IMG/VR virus record: IMGVR_UViG_3300047091_000002
Location: 1 to 64,000 of that record
Length of the DNA stretch: 64,000 nt
From: a virus
Reading direction: 5' to 3' (one strand)
Positions 23,471 through 32,211 of the stretch are shown here, piece after piece. How positions within the stretch are numbered: position 1 is the first letter of the stretch; every line of letters begins with the position of its first letter. The notes under the pieces are model-generated. The model did no database searches. It was not told the DNA's origin and saw only the letters and a program-made list of their open reading frames with translations. The translations under genes were made by a program, and so were the position numbers.

Positions 23471-23691
23471 TACACATAACTAAAATGCCACACGAATATA
23501 TCCCTATGCTTAGAACCACAGAAAGAAGGGGTTGGTTAACCCGTAAGCATGGGTTTTATAAACACAATAAAGACTGCAAAAGATGCTATGCTGAAAGATT
23601 TGTAGCAGGATTAAAAAGAGGAGACCAAATAGTAAGAATGCCTTCTACTGGGATGGCAGAACAAGTAAGAAAGGCTTTAGGAATAAAATGA
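23467..23691 (+). CDS. Small basic protein
   Basis: 74 residues, Arg/Lys-rich, with a CKRCYAERF knuckle and several His that could hold zinc. Coupled to both neighbours by 4-base overlaps. Unknown. Confidence 0.6.
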   Translation: MIHITKMPHEYIPMLRTTERRGWLTRKHGFYKHNKDCKRCYAERFVAGLKRGDQIVRMPSTGMAEQVRKALGIK

Positions 23692-24239
23692 AACTACTAA
23701 CATCTGGAATGCTCTCTGGTCCAACTTATTCGGGTATTAGAGATTTACAATTTATAGCCGAATCATCAGACGATGAACGAGTTTTGAAAATCTTGTTTGA
23801 ATACTATACAAATTTAATTAACAAGTCAAATTCTATCGAGGAAAAATCTTGGTTATCCTTACATACCTTTCTTTACGGTAGACATAATCTGTACGATTTC
23901 CAAGAAATCTTATTAGTTATTGATGGAATTCTTACCTATGATGAGGTGAGTAGAGCAAGCGGATGTCTCGGGTATGCTCTTAGAGAGGTTTTATCGGGAG
24001 AAGATTTGAGTGGGCCGTCTCTACATGCAGAAAATAATTATAGTAAACTTTCCTACTACTATGATTCGACCAAATCTCGCAGAGATGATATTGATTATAT
24101 TGAGGTTTTTACTAAATCTCTCACTTATATTGAACATGGATCTCCTATACGAAAAACTAATCGTGCTGGAATAGATACAAAAGGAACTCGACTTGTTGAC
24201 GGCATAGGTAAGAGAAATATTAAAATATTCTTGAGATAG
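23688..24239 (+). CDS. Unknown protein
   Basis: 183 residues. Helical first half, tyrosine-rich segment (YSKLSYYYDS), basic tail. No family recognised. Confidence 0.65.
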   Translation: MKLLTSGMLSGPTYSGIRDLQFIAESSDDERVLKILFEYYTNLINKSNSIEEKSWLSLHTFLYGRHNLYDFQEILLVIDGILTYDEVSRASGCLGYALREVLSGEDLSGPSLHAENNYSKLSYYYDSTKSRRDDIDYIEVFTKSLTYIEHGSPIRKTNRAGIDTKGTRLVDGIGKRNIKIFLR

Positions 24240-24256
24240 AACATGGATAAAACGAT

Positions 24257-24577
24257 ATGTCAAGAGGAGAAGGAAATCCGTATATAGCTGAGTCTAAATG
24301 CCCGACGGGTAAGTTACCATACCTAACTTATCGAAGCGCATTACGAGCAATTAAAGCATTTAAACGACCTAGAAGACATGGCTTTCAACTTAAAGATTAT
24401 CATTTGAGTATATATAAATGTAGTGAATGTCCCTATAATCACGTAGGTAATGCCGAGATAATGAAAGAAGTTGAAATTAATACTCGCCATAAAAAGCAAT
24501 ACAAATCTAACAAACCGATTAGTATAGAAGAATTTATTAAATTAAAAACAAGGGGAACAGCGATCAAACTAAGTTAG
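24257..24577 (+). CDS. Small zinc-finger protein
   Basis: 106 residues. SKCPTGKLPYLTYRSALRAIKA, then YKCSECPYNHVG: a Cys early, then CxxC and His, a pattern of phage zinc-finger proteins that resemble bacterial DksA-like or ribosomal-type fingers. Basic. Unknown role. Confidence 0.6.
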   Translation: MSRGEGNPYIAESKCPTGKLPYLTYRSALRAIKAFKRPRRHGFQLKDYHLSIYKCSECPYNHVGNAEIMKEVEINTRHKKQYKSNKPISIEEFIKLKTRGTAIKLS

Positions 24578-24579
24578 TT

Positions 24580-24717
24580 ATGACAAAAATCCAAGAAGAT
24601 GAAATTTTACGAGAATACACAGAAGATTTAATTCGTGATGTTGACGATTTTAATGATGAACTTTCTATAGAACCATACAGGCAGCGTTGGGAGATACTTA
24701 AACAAGAAGAAGAATAA
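24580..24717 (+). CDS. Small acidic protein
   Basis: 45 codons, strongly acidic helix (LIRDVDDFNDELSIEP). TAATG overlap with the next gene. Unknown. Confidence 0.5.
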   Translation: MTKIQEDEILREYTEDLIRDVDDFNDELSIEPYRQRWEILKQEEE

Positions 24718-25037
24718 TGTTAATAAGATCCACACCAAAAAGAATATTTTGTATTCCTTGTAAACAATCAACATTAAGAAAAGGATCTAAGCAAATAGGA
24801 AACATATGGTTTTGTAAGGATTGCTTTTCACTTGTTCCAAAATCACCTAAAAAACAAAGACCTGAATTACGACAGGACAACACTACAGGCACTACTGGAG
24901 TAACACACGGTAAAACCAGAACAAGTTTTAGATCATACATAGATATAAATAAAAAAAGAACAGGTCTAGGACATTTTAAAACTTTAGAAGAAGCTGTAAT
25001 AGCCAGAAAAGAGGCGGAGAAATTATATAAATGTTGA
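24717..25037 (+). CDS. AP2-domain DNA-binding protein with zinc knuckle
   Basis: 106 residues. N-terminal CIPC and CKDC pairs form a zinc ribbon. The C-terminal half TGTTGVTHGKTRTSFRSYI, then GLGHFKTLEEAVIARKEAE follows the AP2 domain pattern (three strands and a helix) used by homing endonucleases to bind DNA. No nuclease domain is attached. It may be a stand-alone DNA-binding protein or a remnant of a homing enzyme. Confidence 0.72.
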   Translation: MLIRSTPKRIFCIPCKQSTLRKGSKQIGNIWFCKDCFSLVPKSPKKQRPELRQDNTTGTTGVTHGKTRTSFRSYIDINKKRTGLGHFKTLEEAVIARKEAEKLYKC

Positions 25038-26011
25038 CAATACTGTACTTGGGAAATTTTTCTCTAGATTATTGTACCGAGTTCCAGATTGCCGCAACGC
25101 TGGAATCAATGGGACACTCTGTAATTAGGTTACAAGAAGATATTTATAACAATACAGATGTCTTATATCAAGAAACACTAGCTAATCCTGATGTATTTTT
25201 ATATACTCGTACCCCCGGATTTTATAAAGATAATGCATTTCTTCTTCTAGAAGAATTAACTAGGAGGAATATACCAACAGTATCGTTGCATTTAGATCTT
25301 TACAATGGTTTAAAACGAGGCGAATTACTAAGCTCAGATCCTTTTTGGGCTACTGCTTTTTGCTTTTCGGCGGATGGCGGTAGCGAAGAATTTTTTAAAT
25401 CTTGGGGAGTAAATCATTTTTGGTTAAAGCCGGGGGTATACGATAAAGAATGTTACATAGCAGCCGCCGATAGAGATAGATTTCCCCATGATATAATCTT
25501 TGTAGGCAATGATGGTTCTGGGTATCACCCCGAATGGGAATACCGGAGGACTCTAACTAATTGGTTAAAAAATACGTATGGAGAAAGATTTGCGGTATAT
25601 CCCGGTACGGGGAATTCGGCTATTAGAAGTCACGATCTCAATGTTTTATACGCAAGTGCAAAAATTGCAGTGGGCGATAGTTTATGTTTAGGATTCACGC
25701 ACGAAAAATATGTATCAGACCGATTACCGGAGGGAAACTCTAGGGGCGCTTTTCAGATTTTCCCAAGAATTAAGGGAATCACAGATGAATTTGAAGATGG
25801 GAAAAATATAGTTCTTTATACATTTGGAGATTTCGACGATTTAAAATCTAAAATAGATTACTATCTTCTACACGATGAAGAAAGAGAATCAATACGAAAA
25901 GCGAGTCAACTTTATACAAGCGAAAATTGGAATTACCAGATAAGGATGACGGAGATGTTTAAAGTTTTATCAGAACAACTTCCGCAGATACGTTTAAAAT
26001 TAAGGAATTAG
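25031..26011 (+). CDS. Glycosyltransferase, CgeB/GT4-like
   Basis: 326 residues, GT-B layout. N-terminal Rossmann start TILYLGNFSLDY; second half DIIFVGNDGSGYHPEW, LNVLYASAKIAVGDSL and the donor region YVSDRLPEGNSRGAFQIFP with KGITDEFEDGKNIV, matching CgeB-like glycosyltransferases (Glyco_trans_1_2). Acceptor unknown. Overlaps the AP2 gene by 7 bases. Confidence 0.78.
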   Translation: MLTILYLGNFSLDYCTEFQIAATLESMGHSVIRLQEDIYNNTDVLYQETLANPDVFLYTRTPGFYKDNAFLLLEELTRRNIPTVSLHLDLYNGLKRGELLSSDPFWATAFCFSADGGSEEFFKSWGVNHFWLKPGVYDKECYIAAADRDRFPHDIIFVGNDGSGYHPEWEYRRTLTNWLKNTYGERFAVYPGTGNSAIRSHDLNVLYASAKIAVGDSLCLGFTHEKYVSDRLPEGNSRGAFQIFPRIKGITDEFEDGKNIVLYTFGDFDDLKSKIDYYLLHDEERESIRKASQLYTSENWNYQIRMTEMFKVLSEQLPQIRLKLRN

Positions 26012-26012
26012 T

Positions 26013-27143
26013 GTGCCTTATAAAGATAAAAGAAAGCAGCAAGAACACAGTAAGGCGTATTATTCCGCGAATCGAGAAGAAATTCGTAGAAAATATAGGC
26101 TTTATGACGACCGGATTCGGGCAATCCGAGGTACTCCTCGAAGAGAACCAAGAATTAAATCGGATGATACAATAAAGTGTTATTGTTGTAAATTGTACCT
26201 GCCAAGAGATTTCTTTAGTTCTTTAAATAATTCAAAATGCCCCGATTATTGCAAATCATGCATAAGAATTAGAAATAAAATCTTTAGAAAAAATAGAAAA
26301 ATAAGGTTGGGATTGCCGGATACATATGAGGGTAGAGATAATGGAAGATTTACATCTGCTGGAGTAAAGAGGCAATGGGAAGATTCAGATTATAGAGAAA
26401 AGATGCGATTAGCAACATCAGGTGCAAAAAATAAAAATTTTAAAGATGCAAAAAAGCAGTCACAATGTATAATATGTGGGACTTCATTTTTCTATTATCC
26501 ATCTACTAAAAATTCTACGGGCGAGTATTGCTCAAGAAATTGTATGCATAAATCCCCAAAACGTCGTGCAGCAGTTGCAAGAGCTTTAACTGGTAAGAAA
26601 TTATCCCCATCCCATATCAAATCATTACATGATTCACACGTTGGTAAATTTTTAGGTCCGAATAGCCCCACTTGGAAGGGCGGTGTCGCAAAGATGAACT
26701 GCCATATCAGAGGCTCATTCGAGTATGATAGGTGGAGAACGAGAATATTTGAACGAGATTTATATACATGCCGAGACTGCGGGGTAGTTGGTAAGAACAT
26801 TATCGTCCATCACATTATGAGGTATGCTACTATTATCGCTAAGTATAAAATTACAAATTATGCGGAGGCGGTAAAATGTAATCAGTTATGGGACATAGAT
26901 AATGGATTAACTCTTTGTAAACCTTGTCATAAGAAACTTCACACAAAAGAAACAGAAGAAAAAAGAATGTTGAAATGCATAAATGCCAGAAAATATAAGG
27001 GTATCAGGAAACCAAATTGTAACAAAGGTAATCCATGTAAATGGTGTTTGGGCATTTGGCACGAAAAACATTCTGAAATGTTATCTATTCTTTCTATATA
27101 TGAATCCAATATTGCGGAGAAATTAAATGCAGTATCAACCTGA
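26013..27143 (+). CDS. HNH homing-type endonuclease with NUMOD3-like and zinc segments
   Basis: 376 residues from GTG 26013. Modules in order: basic N-terminus, zinc knuckles (CYCC, CKSC; CIICG and CSRNC), a NUMOD3-like LSPSHIKSLHDSH, a conserved NSPTWKGG, then the HNH: FERDLYTCRDCG, IVHHIMRY, DNGLTLCKPCHKKLH. A C-terminal NCNKGNPCKWC finger follows. It sits between a glycosyltransferase and a methyltransferase gene and overlaps the latter by 17 bases. Confidence 0.83.
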   Translation: MPYKDKRKQQEHSKAYYSANREEIRRKYRLYDDRIRAIRGTPRREPRIKSDDTIKCYCCKLYLPRDFFSSLNNSKCPDYCKSCIRIRNKIFRKNRKIRLGLPDTYEGRDNGRFTSAGVKRQWEDSDYREKMRLATSGAKNKNFKDAKKQSQCIICGTSFFYYPSTKNSTGEYCSRNCMHKSPKRRAAVARALTGKKLSPSHIKSLHDSHVGKFLGPNSPTWKGGVAKMNCHIRGSFEYDRWRTRIFERDLYTCRDCGVVGKNIIVHHIMRYATIIAKYKITNYAEAVKCNQLWDIDNGLTLCKPCHKKLHTKETEEKRMLKCINARKYKGIRKPNCNKGNPCKWCLGIWHEKHSEMLSILSIYESNIAEKLNAVST

Positions 27144-27585
27144 TTGGGAAGAAAGAATGGCATTAGCCGCCAAGTGGATTCCAGAATACTCGATAGTGGT
27201 AGATTTTGGCGCTGGTAGTGGTAAATTACTTAATTATTTACCAAAAAGATGCTCGTATACTCCTTTGGATAAACTAGATTTGAATTTTAATATTGATAGT
27301 CTACCTAATATTTGTAACGATGCAACAATCGGAGTTTGTCTAGGACTACTTGAATGGTTAGATAATCCTAAAGAATTTCTTTCTAAAATGATTGCCGATA
27401 CCTTGATAGTATCTTATGCAATATTCGGACTAGATCATAATCTAGAACCTAGAGTAGAAAATGGTTGGAAAAATCATTTTAGATTAGCAGAATTAATGGA
27501 AATATTTAGAGATATAGGATATAATATAGAAGAATTTACGTGGTGGAAAGACCAGATATTGTTTAAATTAGAGAGAAAGAAATGA
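27127..27585 (+). CDS. Class I SAM-dependent methyltransferase
   Basis: 152 residues. VVDFGAGSGKLLNYL is motif I, TPLDKLDLNFN the acidic loop, and GVCLGLLEWLDNPKEFL the motif IV region of small-molecule or sugar methyltransferases. Short for the family, with a minimal C-terminal part. It lies in the sugar island, so a sugar or nucleotide acceptor is inferred. Confidence 0.78.
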   Translation: MQYQPDWEERMALAAKWIPEYSIVVDFGAGSGKLLNYLPKRCSYTPLDKLDLNFNIDSLPNICNDATIGVCLGLLEWLDNPKEFLSKMIADTLIVSYAIFGLDHNLEPRVENGWKNHFRLAELMEIFRDIGYNIEEFTWWKDQILFKLERKK

Positions 27586-28217
27586 AAACACCAAATGTAG
27601 AAATATGGAAAGATGTTATTACCTACGAAGGTATATACAGCGTTAGTTCCTTTGGAAATATTAGACGAGATTTATATTCTGGAAAAAATACAAAGGCGGG
27701 GAGAATACTTAAGCCAAGACTCAACAAATATGGGTATCCCTATTTAAACCTGTATAAAGATAAAATTCGTACCTCTATTTGTATACATAAACTTGTTACA
27801 CGAGCATTTCTTGGGGAACCCCCACAAAATTATGTGGTAAATCACAAAGATGGCAGTAAAATAAATAACACTATAGAAAACTTGGAATATTGTACGCAAA
27901 AACAAAATGTTAAACATTCTTATGACACTGGATTAAAATTTGGAAATTTTGGAGAGCGCCACGGCTCAAAAACTCATCCTGAGCGGGTGGCTAGAGGCGA
28001 AAAAAGTAGATTGAGTAAGATTAAAGAATGCGATATTCCCGTAATCTTTTCTCTTAGACGCAATGGAATGAAATTACATCAAATCGGCAATTTATTCGGA
28101 GTAAAATATCAACAAATTAGTCGGATATTGTCGGGAAAGAGCAGAAATACTTTAAACATTTACACTCCGATGTCACCACATAAAAGAAGTTATATCTCCA
28201 TACTGGAAAAGAGATGA
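27582..28217 (+). CDS. NUMOD4-HNH homing endonuclease
   Basis: 211 residues. NUMOD4 start EIWKDVITYEGIYSVSSFG with GNIRR, then KYGYPYLNLYKD, the HNH_3 core IHKLVTRAFLG, VNHKDGSKINNTIENLEYC with His, Asp and Asn in place, and a C-terminal helix-turn-helix (LHQIGNLFGVKYQQISRIL). A classic phage homing endonuclease. Coupled by ATGA to the methyltransferase. Confidence 0.88.
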   Translation: MKTPNVEIWKDVITYEGIYSVSSFGNIRRDLYSGKNTKAGRILKPRLNKYGYPYLNLYKDKIRTSICIHKLVTRAFLGEPPQNYVVNHKDGSKINNTIENLEYCTQKQNVKHSYDTGLKFGNFGERHGSKTHPERVARGEKSRLSKIKECDIPVIFSLRRNGMKLHQIGNLFGVKYQQISRILSGKSRNTLNIYTPMSPHKRSYISILEKR

Positions 28218-28225
28218 GGATATAA

Positions 28226-28363
28226 ATGTACGAGTATACAACTGTTACACTCACAATTTCTAAACCTCTTTTAGAAGCTAAGATAAAACAGAATATAAAT
28301 CCCGCTCCGACTGTCCCGCGTCCAAATATAAAACCCGTGGCAATAAGGAACACTATAAAATGA
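28226..28363 (+). CDS. Unknown small basic protein
   Basis: 45 codons, GAGGA 5 bases before the ATG. Proline-rich C-terminus. ATGA overlap with the next frame. Confidence 0.5.
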   Translation: MYEYTTVTLTISKPLLEAKIKQNINPAPTVPRPNIKPVAIRNTIK

Positions 28364-28509
28364 ATACTGTAGAATACCTTCTTTCTTGTTTAGCAGAAGA
28401 ATGCGTAGAAGTAGCGCAAAGATGTGAAAAGCTAAGAGGAGTGCCTCCGCTTGATGCACTAACCAACCCATCAAGATATAGACATCAAAAACATGATCAG
28501 CTTATATAG
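28360..28509 (+). CDS. Truncated MazG-like fragment
   Basis: 49 codons. YLLSCLAEECVEVAQRCEKL matches the first helix pair of phage MazG-like pyrophosphohydrolases (LAEECVEV-QR), including the two metal-binding Glu. The usual second half with the E--D motif is missing: the frame stops at 28509 after running 17 bases into the next gene. Probably truncated when the pyruvyl transferase gene was inserted. Confidence 0.5.
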   Translation: MNTVEYLLSCLAEECVEVAQRCEKLRGVPPLDALTNPSRYRHQKHDQLI

Positions 28510-29314
28510 AACTTTTTGCGGATATTTGTGCGGAAATTCAGGAGATCTTTCGACAGAAATACTTATTGAAAAACTGTTTGGGTTGCGTGTTCACGCGCAC
28601 GAAGATCCTCTACAATTTTCCTCTACACACATAATTGGGGCAGGTTCAGTTGCCGAAAAAATTCCGTATGGATACACTGGCTTTATTTGGGGTTCCGGTG
28701 TAATGTTCGAGAATTCTCGACCCGATACTCCAGAGGCTACTGTAATTGCCGTTAGAGGACATTTAACCAAAAGAAGGTGGTTGGGGCATCAGGCAGATAA
28801 TGCAATGGTTGGAGATATAGGGTTACTCGTAGATCGTATATTTGATAAATCTAATATTACTAAGAGATACGTAGTAGGGCTATTACCTCATTACATTGAT
28901 AGAGAAAATATGGAGGTCAGGGAATTCTTAAGAAAAAATCCAGAAACTACCAGTATTGATATATGCGGACGGTTAGATGACGTATTAAGGGCTATATGTG
29001 AATGTGAATTTATAATGTCTAGTTCCTTGCACGGATTGATATTCGCAGATGCTTTAAATACCCCTAATCATTGGATGTATCTTTCAGATCGAATCAGCGG
29101 TGGCTCATTTAAATATAAAGATTATTATTCAATTTTTAATGACTATGATCCTCTACCTTGTCTATTTAATTCTGGAATGTCAATTACAGATTTACAATGG
29201 TATGTAAGAAACTATCAGCAAGAAAGACCAAGGATAGATAAAATTAAATATGATTTGGAAAAATCCTTTCCCAGAGAACAATTATTAGAGATGATAAATG
29301 AAGACAATGATTGA
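28493..29314 (+). CDS. Polysaccharide pyruvyl transferase family protein
   Basis: 273 residues. GNSGDLSTEILIEKLFG near the start, FIWGSGVMF, AVRGHLTKRRW and the hallmark SSSLHGLIFADAL fit the family that transfers pyruvate or related groups onto sugars, with a GT-B-like fold. Rare in phages; supports a role in building or changing glycans. Starts inside the truncated MazG-like fragment. Confidence 0.82.
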   Translation: MISLYRTFCGYLCGNSGDLSTEILIEKLFGLRVHAHEDPLQFSSTHIIGAGSVAEKIPYGYTGFIWGSGVMFENSRPDTPEATVIAVRGHLTKRRWLGHQADNAMVGDIGLLVDRIFDKSNITKRYVVGLLPHYIDRENMEVREFLRKNPETTSIDICGRLDDVLRAICECEFIMSSSLHGLIFADALNTPNHWMYLSDRISGGSFKYKDYYSIFNDYDPLPCLFNSGMSITDLQWYVRNYQQERPRIDKIKYDLEKSFPREQLLEMINEDND

Positions 29315-30038
29315 TATTAGTAATTCAACAATCGAGCAACTAGGGCGGTATTTATCTAGAAAGATACGAAGAACAAAAAACAAGAAGTTAGGTCCGGGTG
29401 TATTGGCTTTTAGCCTCCCGCACGGCAGAAAAGCATCTTGTCCTTTTGCTACTGATATATGCGAATCAATTTGTTATGTAGATAATTATTCTTTTCGCTC
29501 TCCTTTAATACCAGCAAGTTATGACGAGAATTTTCAAATAGCAAAACGTAAAGACTTTGGAGAAATACTAAAACTTGCACTTTCTTATTTACCACCCTGT
29601 ATATTAAGAATACATGTATCAGGAGATTTCTTTTCCGTTGAATACATAGTAGCTTGGGCAGAAGCATTAGAGGCAAATCAACATATCAAACCTTTTGGCT
29701 TTACTCGTTCTTGGAGAGATCCGGGAATGAGAAAAACTTTTGAACGATATAATATGAATCGTTATATACTTGCCTCAACTGACTCTGAAACAGGTCCGGC
29801 TCCTAGCAACTGGAGGGCTGCTGTAATGAATCTTGATGTAAAATTAAATCAGTTGAGTAAAGGAATTCAAACTATGCCCAAATTTCTTTGTAATGAGCAA
29901 AATTTCAAGTTACAAAATACTTGTGCTGACTGCGGCAGATGTGGCTTGGTTAAGCAATCAATTAAAAATGGTAATAAACAATTTATACAACTTAGACCAA
30001 ACGCAATAAAATATGGAGTTGTATTTGCCGCACATTGA
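29298..30038 (+). CDS. GP88-like phage protein
   Basis: 246 residues. GVLAFSLPHGRKASCPFA, then ICESICYV (Cys group), LRIHVSGDFFSVEYIVAW, FGFTRSWRDP, and a late CADCGRCGL match the phage Gene product 88 family. The Cys groups suggest metal or iron-sulfur binding. Function unknown; often early or middle in phage genomes. Confidence 0.75.
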   Translation: MKTMIDISNSTIEQLGRYLSRKIRRTKNKKLGPGVLAFSLPHGRKASCPFATDICESICYVDNYSFRSPLIPASYDENFQIAKRKDFGEILKLALSYLPPCILRIHVSGDFFSVEYIVAWAEALEANQHIKPFGFTRSWRDPGMRKTFERYNMNRYILASTDSETGPAPSNWRAAVMNLDVKLNQLSKGIQTMPKFLCNEQNFKLQNTCADCGRCGLVKQSIKNGNKQFIQLRPNAIKYGVVFAAH

Positions 30039-30056
30039 GCTATTTAAGGTTAATCT

Positions 30057-30269
30057 ATGAAATCTAATAACTTACAGCGAGTAACTAGGGCTGACGCTCC
30101 TATAAAAATAGGAGAAGTTGCAGTTGTTTACTATAAATTTAATGGACTAGAAATAGATTGGGACTGTAAAATTCCGTGTGTTTGCGATGGATTCACATAC
30201 CATCATATTCACCGCGACGGGTCTACTAAATTACTACCCGAATTTATTAAATTCGGTGGACTTTATTAG
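30057..30269 (+). CDS. Unknown small protein
   Basis: 70 residues, beta-rich, with CVCDGFTYHHIH that could bind a metal. Start 18 bases after the GP88-like stop. Confidence 0.6.
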   Translation: MKSNNLQRVTRADAPIKIGEVAVVYYKFNGLEIDWDCKIPCVCDGFTYHHIHRDGSTKLLPEFIKFGGLY

Positions 30270-30270
30270 C

Positions 30271-30825
30271 ATGTTGGAATTGATCAAAACTAAAAGAACT
30301 GATGAACGATTACTTTTGAGGATGAAAAATCACTATTCCCATCCTAAAGGATTTGTGGGGCGAAATATTTGTTACGCAATAACCTATAATTCACTGTACT
30401 ACGGGCATATTGTTGGCGGATCAGCTACAAAGTTTTTAAAAGGCAGGCATGAGTTTTTAGGTACATCAAAAAATCAGTTAAACAACATTGTTAATAATAT
30501 ATTCTATAATGTAACAAAGGTGGATGGAAGTTATCCTCTTTATAACTTCACTACGCATGTGCTAAAATACTTTATAGAGAGAATATCATATGATTGGGAA
30601 GAAAAATACGGAGATGACGTACTGGGTTTTGAAACATTAATTGAAAAACCTCGTACTGGAGAGTTATATATTAAAGCTGGCTGGACAAAAGTGGGAGAAA
30701 CAATAGGCTATACTTGCAAACGAGTAGGCGGTCACGGAACTGATTCTTGGACTGGTAAAAGAATTTGGGAGACAAGATTAGAATATCTACGACCAAAGAA
30801 TATCTTATGTTTTAGAAGGATTTAA
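30271..30825 (+). CDS. DUF4338/Mom-like acyltransferase-fold protein
   Basis: 184 residues from ATG 30271, just after the previous stop. NHYSHPKGFVGRNICYAI, then YYGHIVGGSAT, LNNIVNNIFYNV, FIERISYDWEEKYG, LGFETLIEKPRTGELY and KAGWTKVGETIGYT follow the conserved order of DUF4338 (DruA-like) and Mom-type GNAT-fold proteins. Mom modifies adenine in phage DNA; DruA is part of a defence system. Next to DNA-modification and sugar genes, DNA modification is the preferred inference. Confidence 0.65.
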   Translation: MLELIKTKRTDERLLLRMKNHYSHPKGFVGRNICYAITYNSLYYGHIVGGSATKFLKGRHEFLGTSKNQLNNIVNNIFYNVTKVDGSYPLYNFTTHVLKYFIERISYDWEEKYGDDVLGFETLIEKPRTGELYIKAGWTKVGETIGYTCKRVGGHGTDSWTGKRIWETRLEYLRPKNILCFRRI

Positions 30826-30827
30826 TT

Positions 30828-31103
30828 ATGAAAGATATATGGGAGTATAAACGTAAATTTAATTCTGATGGGACTGAAAAGCATGTAGTTAAAGAGGGTG
30901 CAAGATACCATGTTATAGCTTATGATACATTAGGACGTATATGCTCTGAATCTAATTGCGAAATAAATAAAGAACGAAAGAAAGTCGAAAATAAAATCAT
31001 ACCAAGAATGGTTGGCGGCGGGGAAATTTCGTGGGATTGTAGTAGACCTAACTGCAAAATAGACCACATAACTAAAAATAATGCCGTAAAGTGTAGAAAT
31101 TAG
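30828..31103 (+). CDS. Unknown small Cys-containing protein
   Basis: 91 residues, basic, with CSESNC, CSRPNC and a late C. Probably metal-binding. Abuts the next gene. Confidence 0.6.
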   Translation: MKDIWEYKRKFNSDGTEKHVVKEGARYHVIAYDTLGRICSESNCEINKERKKVENKIIPRMVGGGEISWDCSRPNCKIDHITKNNAVKCRN

Positions 31104-31292
31104 ATGAATTGGATAGAAGCATATAATAGAGGACCTATTCCTTGTACTGGAAGGCATTGTGACATTTGCGGTAAGGGTGCAAGTGATATTTTTGACCACG
31201 TTTTCTGTTTAAATTACCTGGAGCGATTGGCAATATACTGGGAAAAATTTGAAAAAGATCCAACACAAAGGACTGCCATTATAAATGAATAA
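31104..31292 (+). CDS. Small Cys-rich zinc-type protein
   Basis: 62 residues. CTGRHCDICGKGA, then DHVFC: four Cys and one His spaced as a small zinc finger. Overlaps the next gene by 8 bases. Confidence 0.6.
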   Translation: MNWIEAYNRGPIPCTGRHCDICGKGASDIFDHVFCLNYLERLAIYWEKFEKDPTQRTAIINE

Positions 31293-32211
31293 AATACCTG
31301 TACTATGGCTTTATTCAAGAGGATTTGGTGATCAAGGACTGCTGATGCATCTTTTTCGAGGAGATCTTTGGAATACCCCTATAGAATTTGACGAATATAT
31401 AGTTACTCCAGATTCTCAATTGGGGGATTATATTAAATCTGAAGGTGCAATTTTAATTATTCCGGGTGGTTATGCTGCAAGTAAGGGTCAGGAATCTACA
31501 GATTTTGTGAAATCCTTACTACAACGGTATTTCTGGACGATTATTATCCATACTTCAGATGAAGAGATGGCTTTTAATAGCGAACAATTTCGTTCTGGAA
31601 ACGTAAAAACCTGGATGCAAATGTATAATCCTACTAAACATCAAGACTGTGATAGAAAAATTCTCTATTCTTGGTGGGATAATACACTAGAAACTCTAAA
31701 GAATATTCCTAGAAAACCTCTTAATGAAAGAAAACTCTGGGGGTTTGCTGGTCAAGTTACCCATAAAACTCGCAGAGAATTAGTTCAAGAATTAAGTATA
31801 AGACCAAAGGGAGAGGGAATTCTTTATTCCACAGAAGGCTTTGCTCAAGGATTACCGCAAGAAGAGTATCTTAAATTATTAACAGACGTGGCAATAGCAC
31901 CCTGCCCTTCGGGGCCATTGCACCCAGAGAGTTTCAGATGTTTTGAGGCACTGGAAACGGGTTGCCTACCCGTAGTTCAGAAAAGAGCAGAGCAATGGAA
32001 TTCGGAGTATAATTATTGGCGTTACCTAAATATTGATTCTATTATAATTCCTCAAGTAGATTCGTGGGATGAAGTTCACGATATATTGGATTTTTATAAA
32101 AATAATCCCGTAAAATTGCAACAAGCTGCAAATTTAGCAGGTTCTTGGTGGCTCAACTATAAAAGAAATCTCGTAAATAATTTGATATGCGACATAAATC
32201 AACTAAAGTAA
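31285..32211 (+). CDS. Glycosyltransferase, exostosin/GT47-like
   Basis: 308 residues, GT-B-like. WGFAGQVTHKTRRELV begins the donor domain, and CPSGPLHPESFRCFEALE with GCLPVV is the nucleotide-sugar binding region typical of exostosin-like transferases. Acceptor unknown. Overlaps the next homing endonuclease by 25 bases. Confidence 0.75.
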   Translation: MNKIPVLWLYSRGFGDQGLLMHLFRGDLWNTPIEFDEYIVTPDSQLGDYIKSEGAILIIPGGYAASKGQESTDFVKSLLQRYFWTIIIHTSDEEMAFNSEQFRSGNVKTWMQMYNPTKHQDCDRKILYSWWDNTLETLKNIPRKPLNERKLWGFAGQVTHKTRRELVQELSIRPKGEGILYSTEGFAQGLPQEEYLKLLTDVAIAPCPSGPLHPESFRCFEALETGCLPVVQKRAEQWNSEYNYWRYLNIDSIIIPQVDSWDEVHDILDFYKNNPVKLQQAANLAGSWWLNYKRNLVNNLICDINQLK

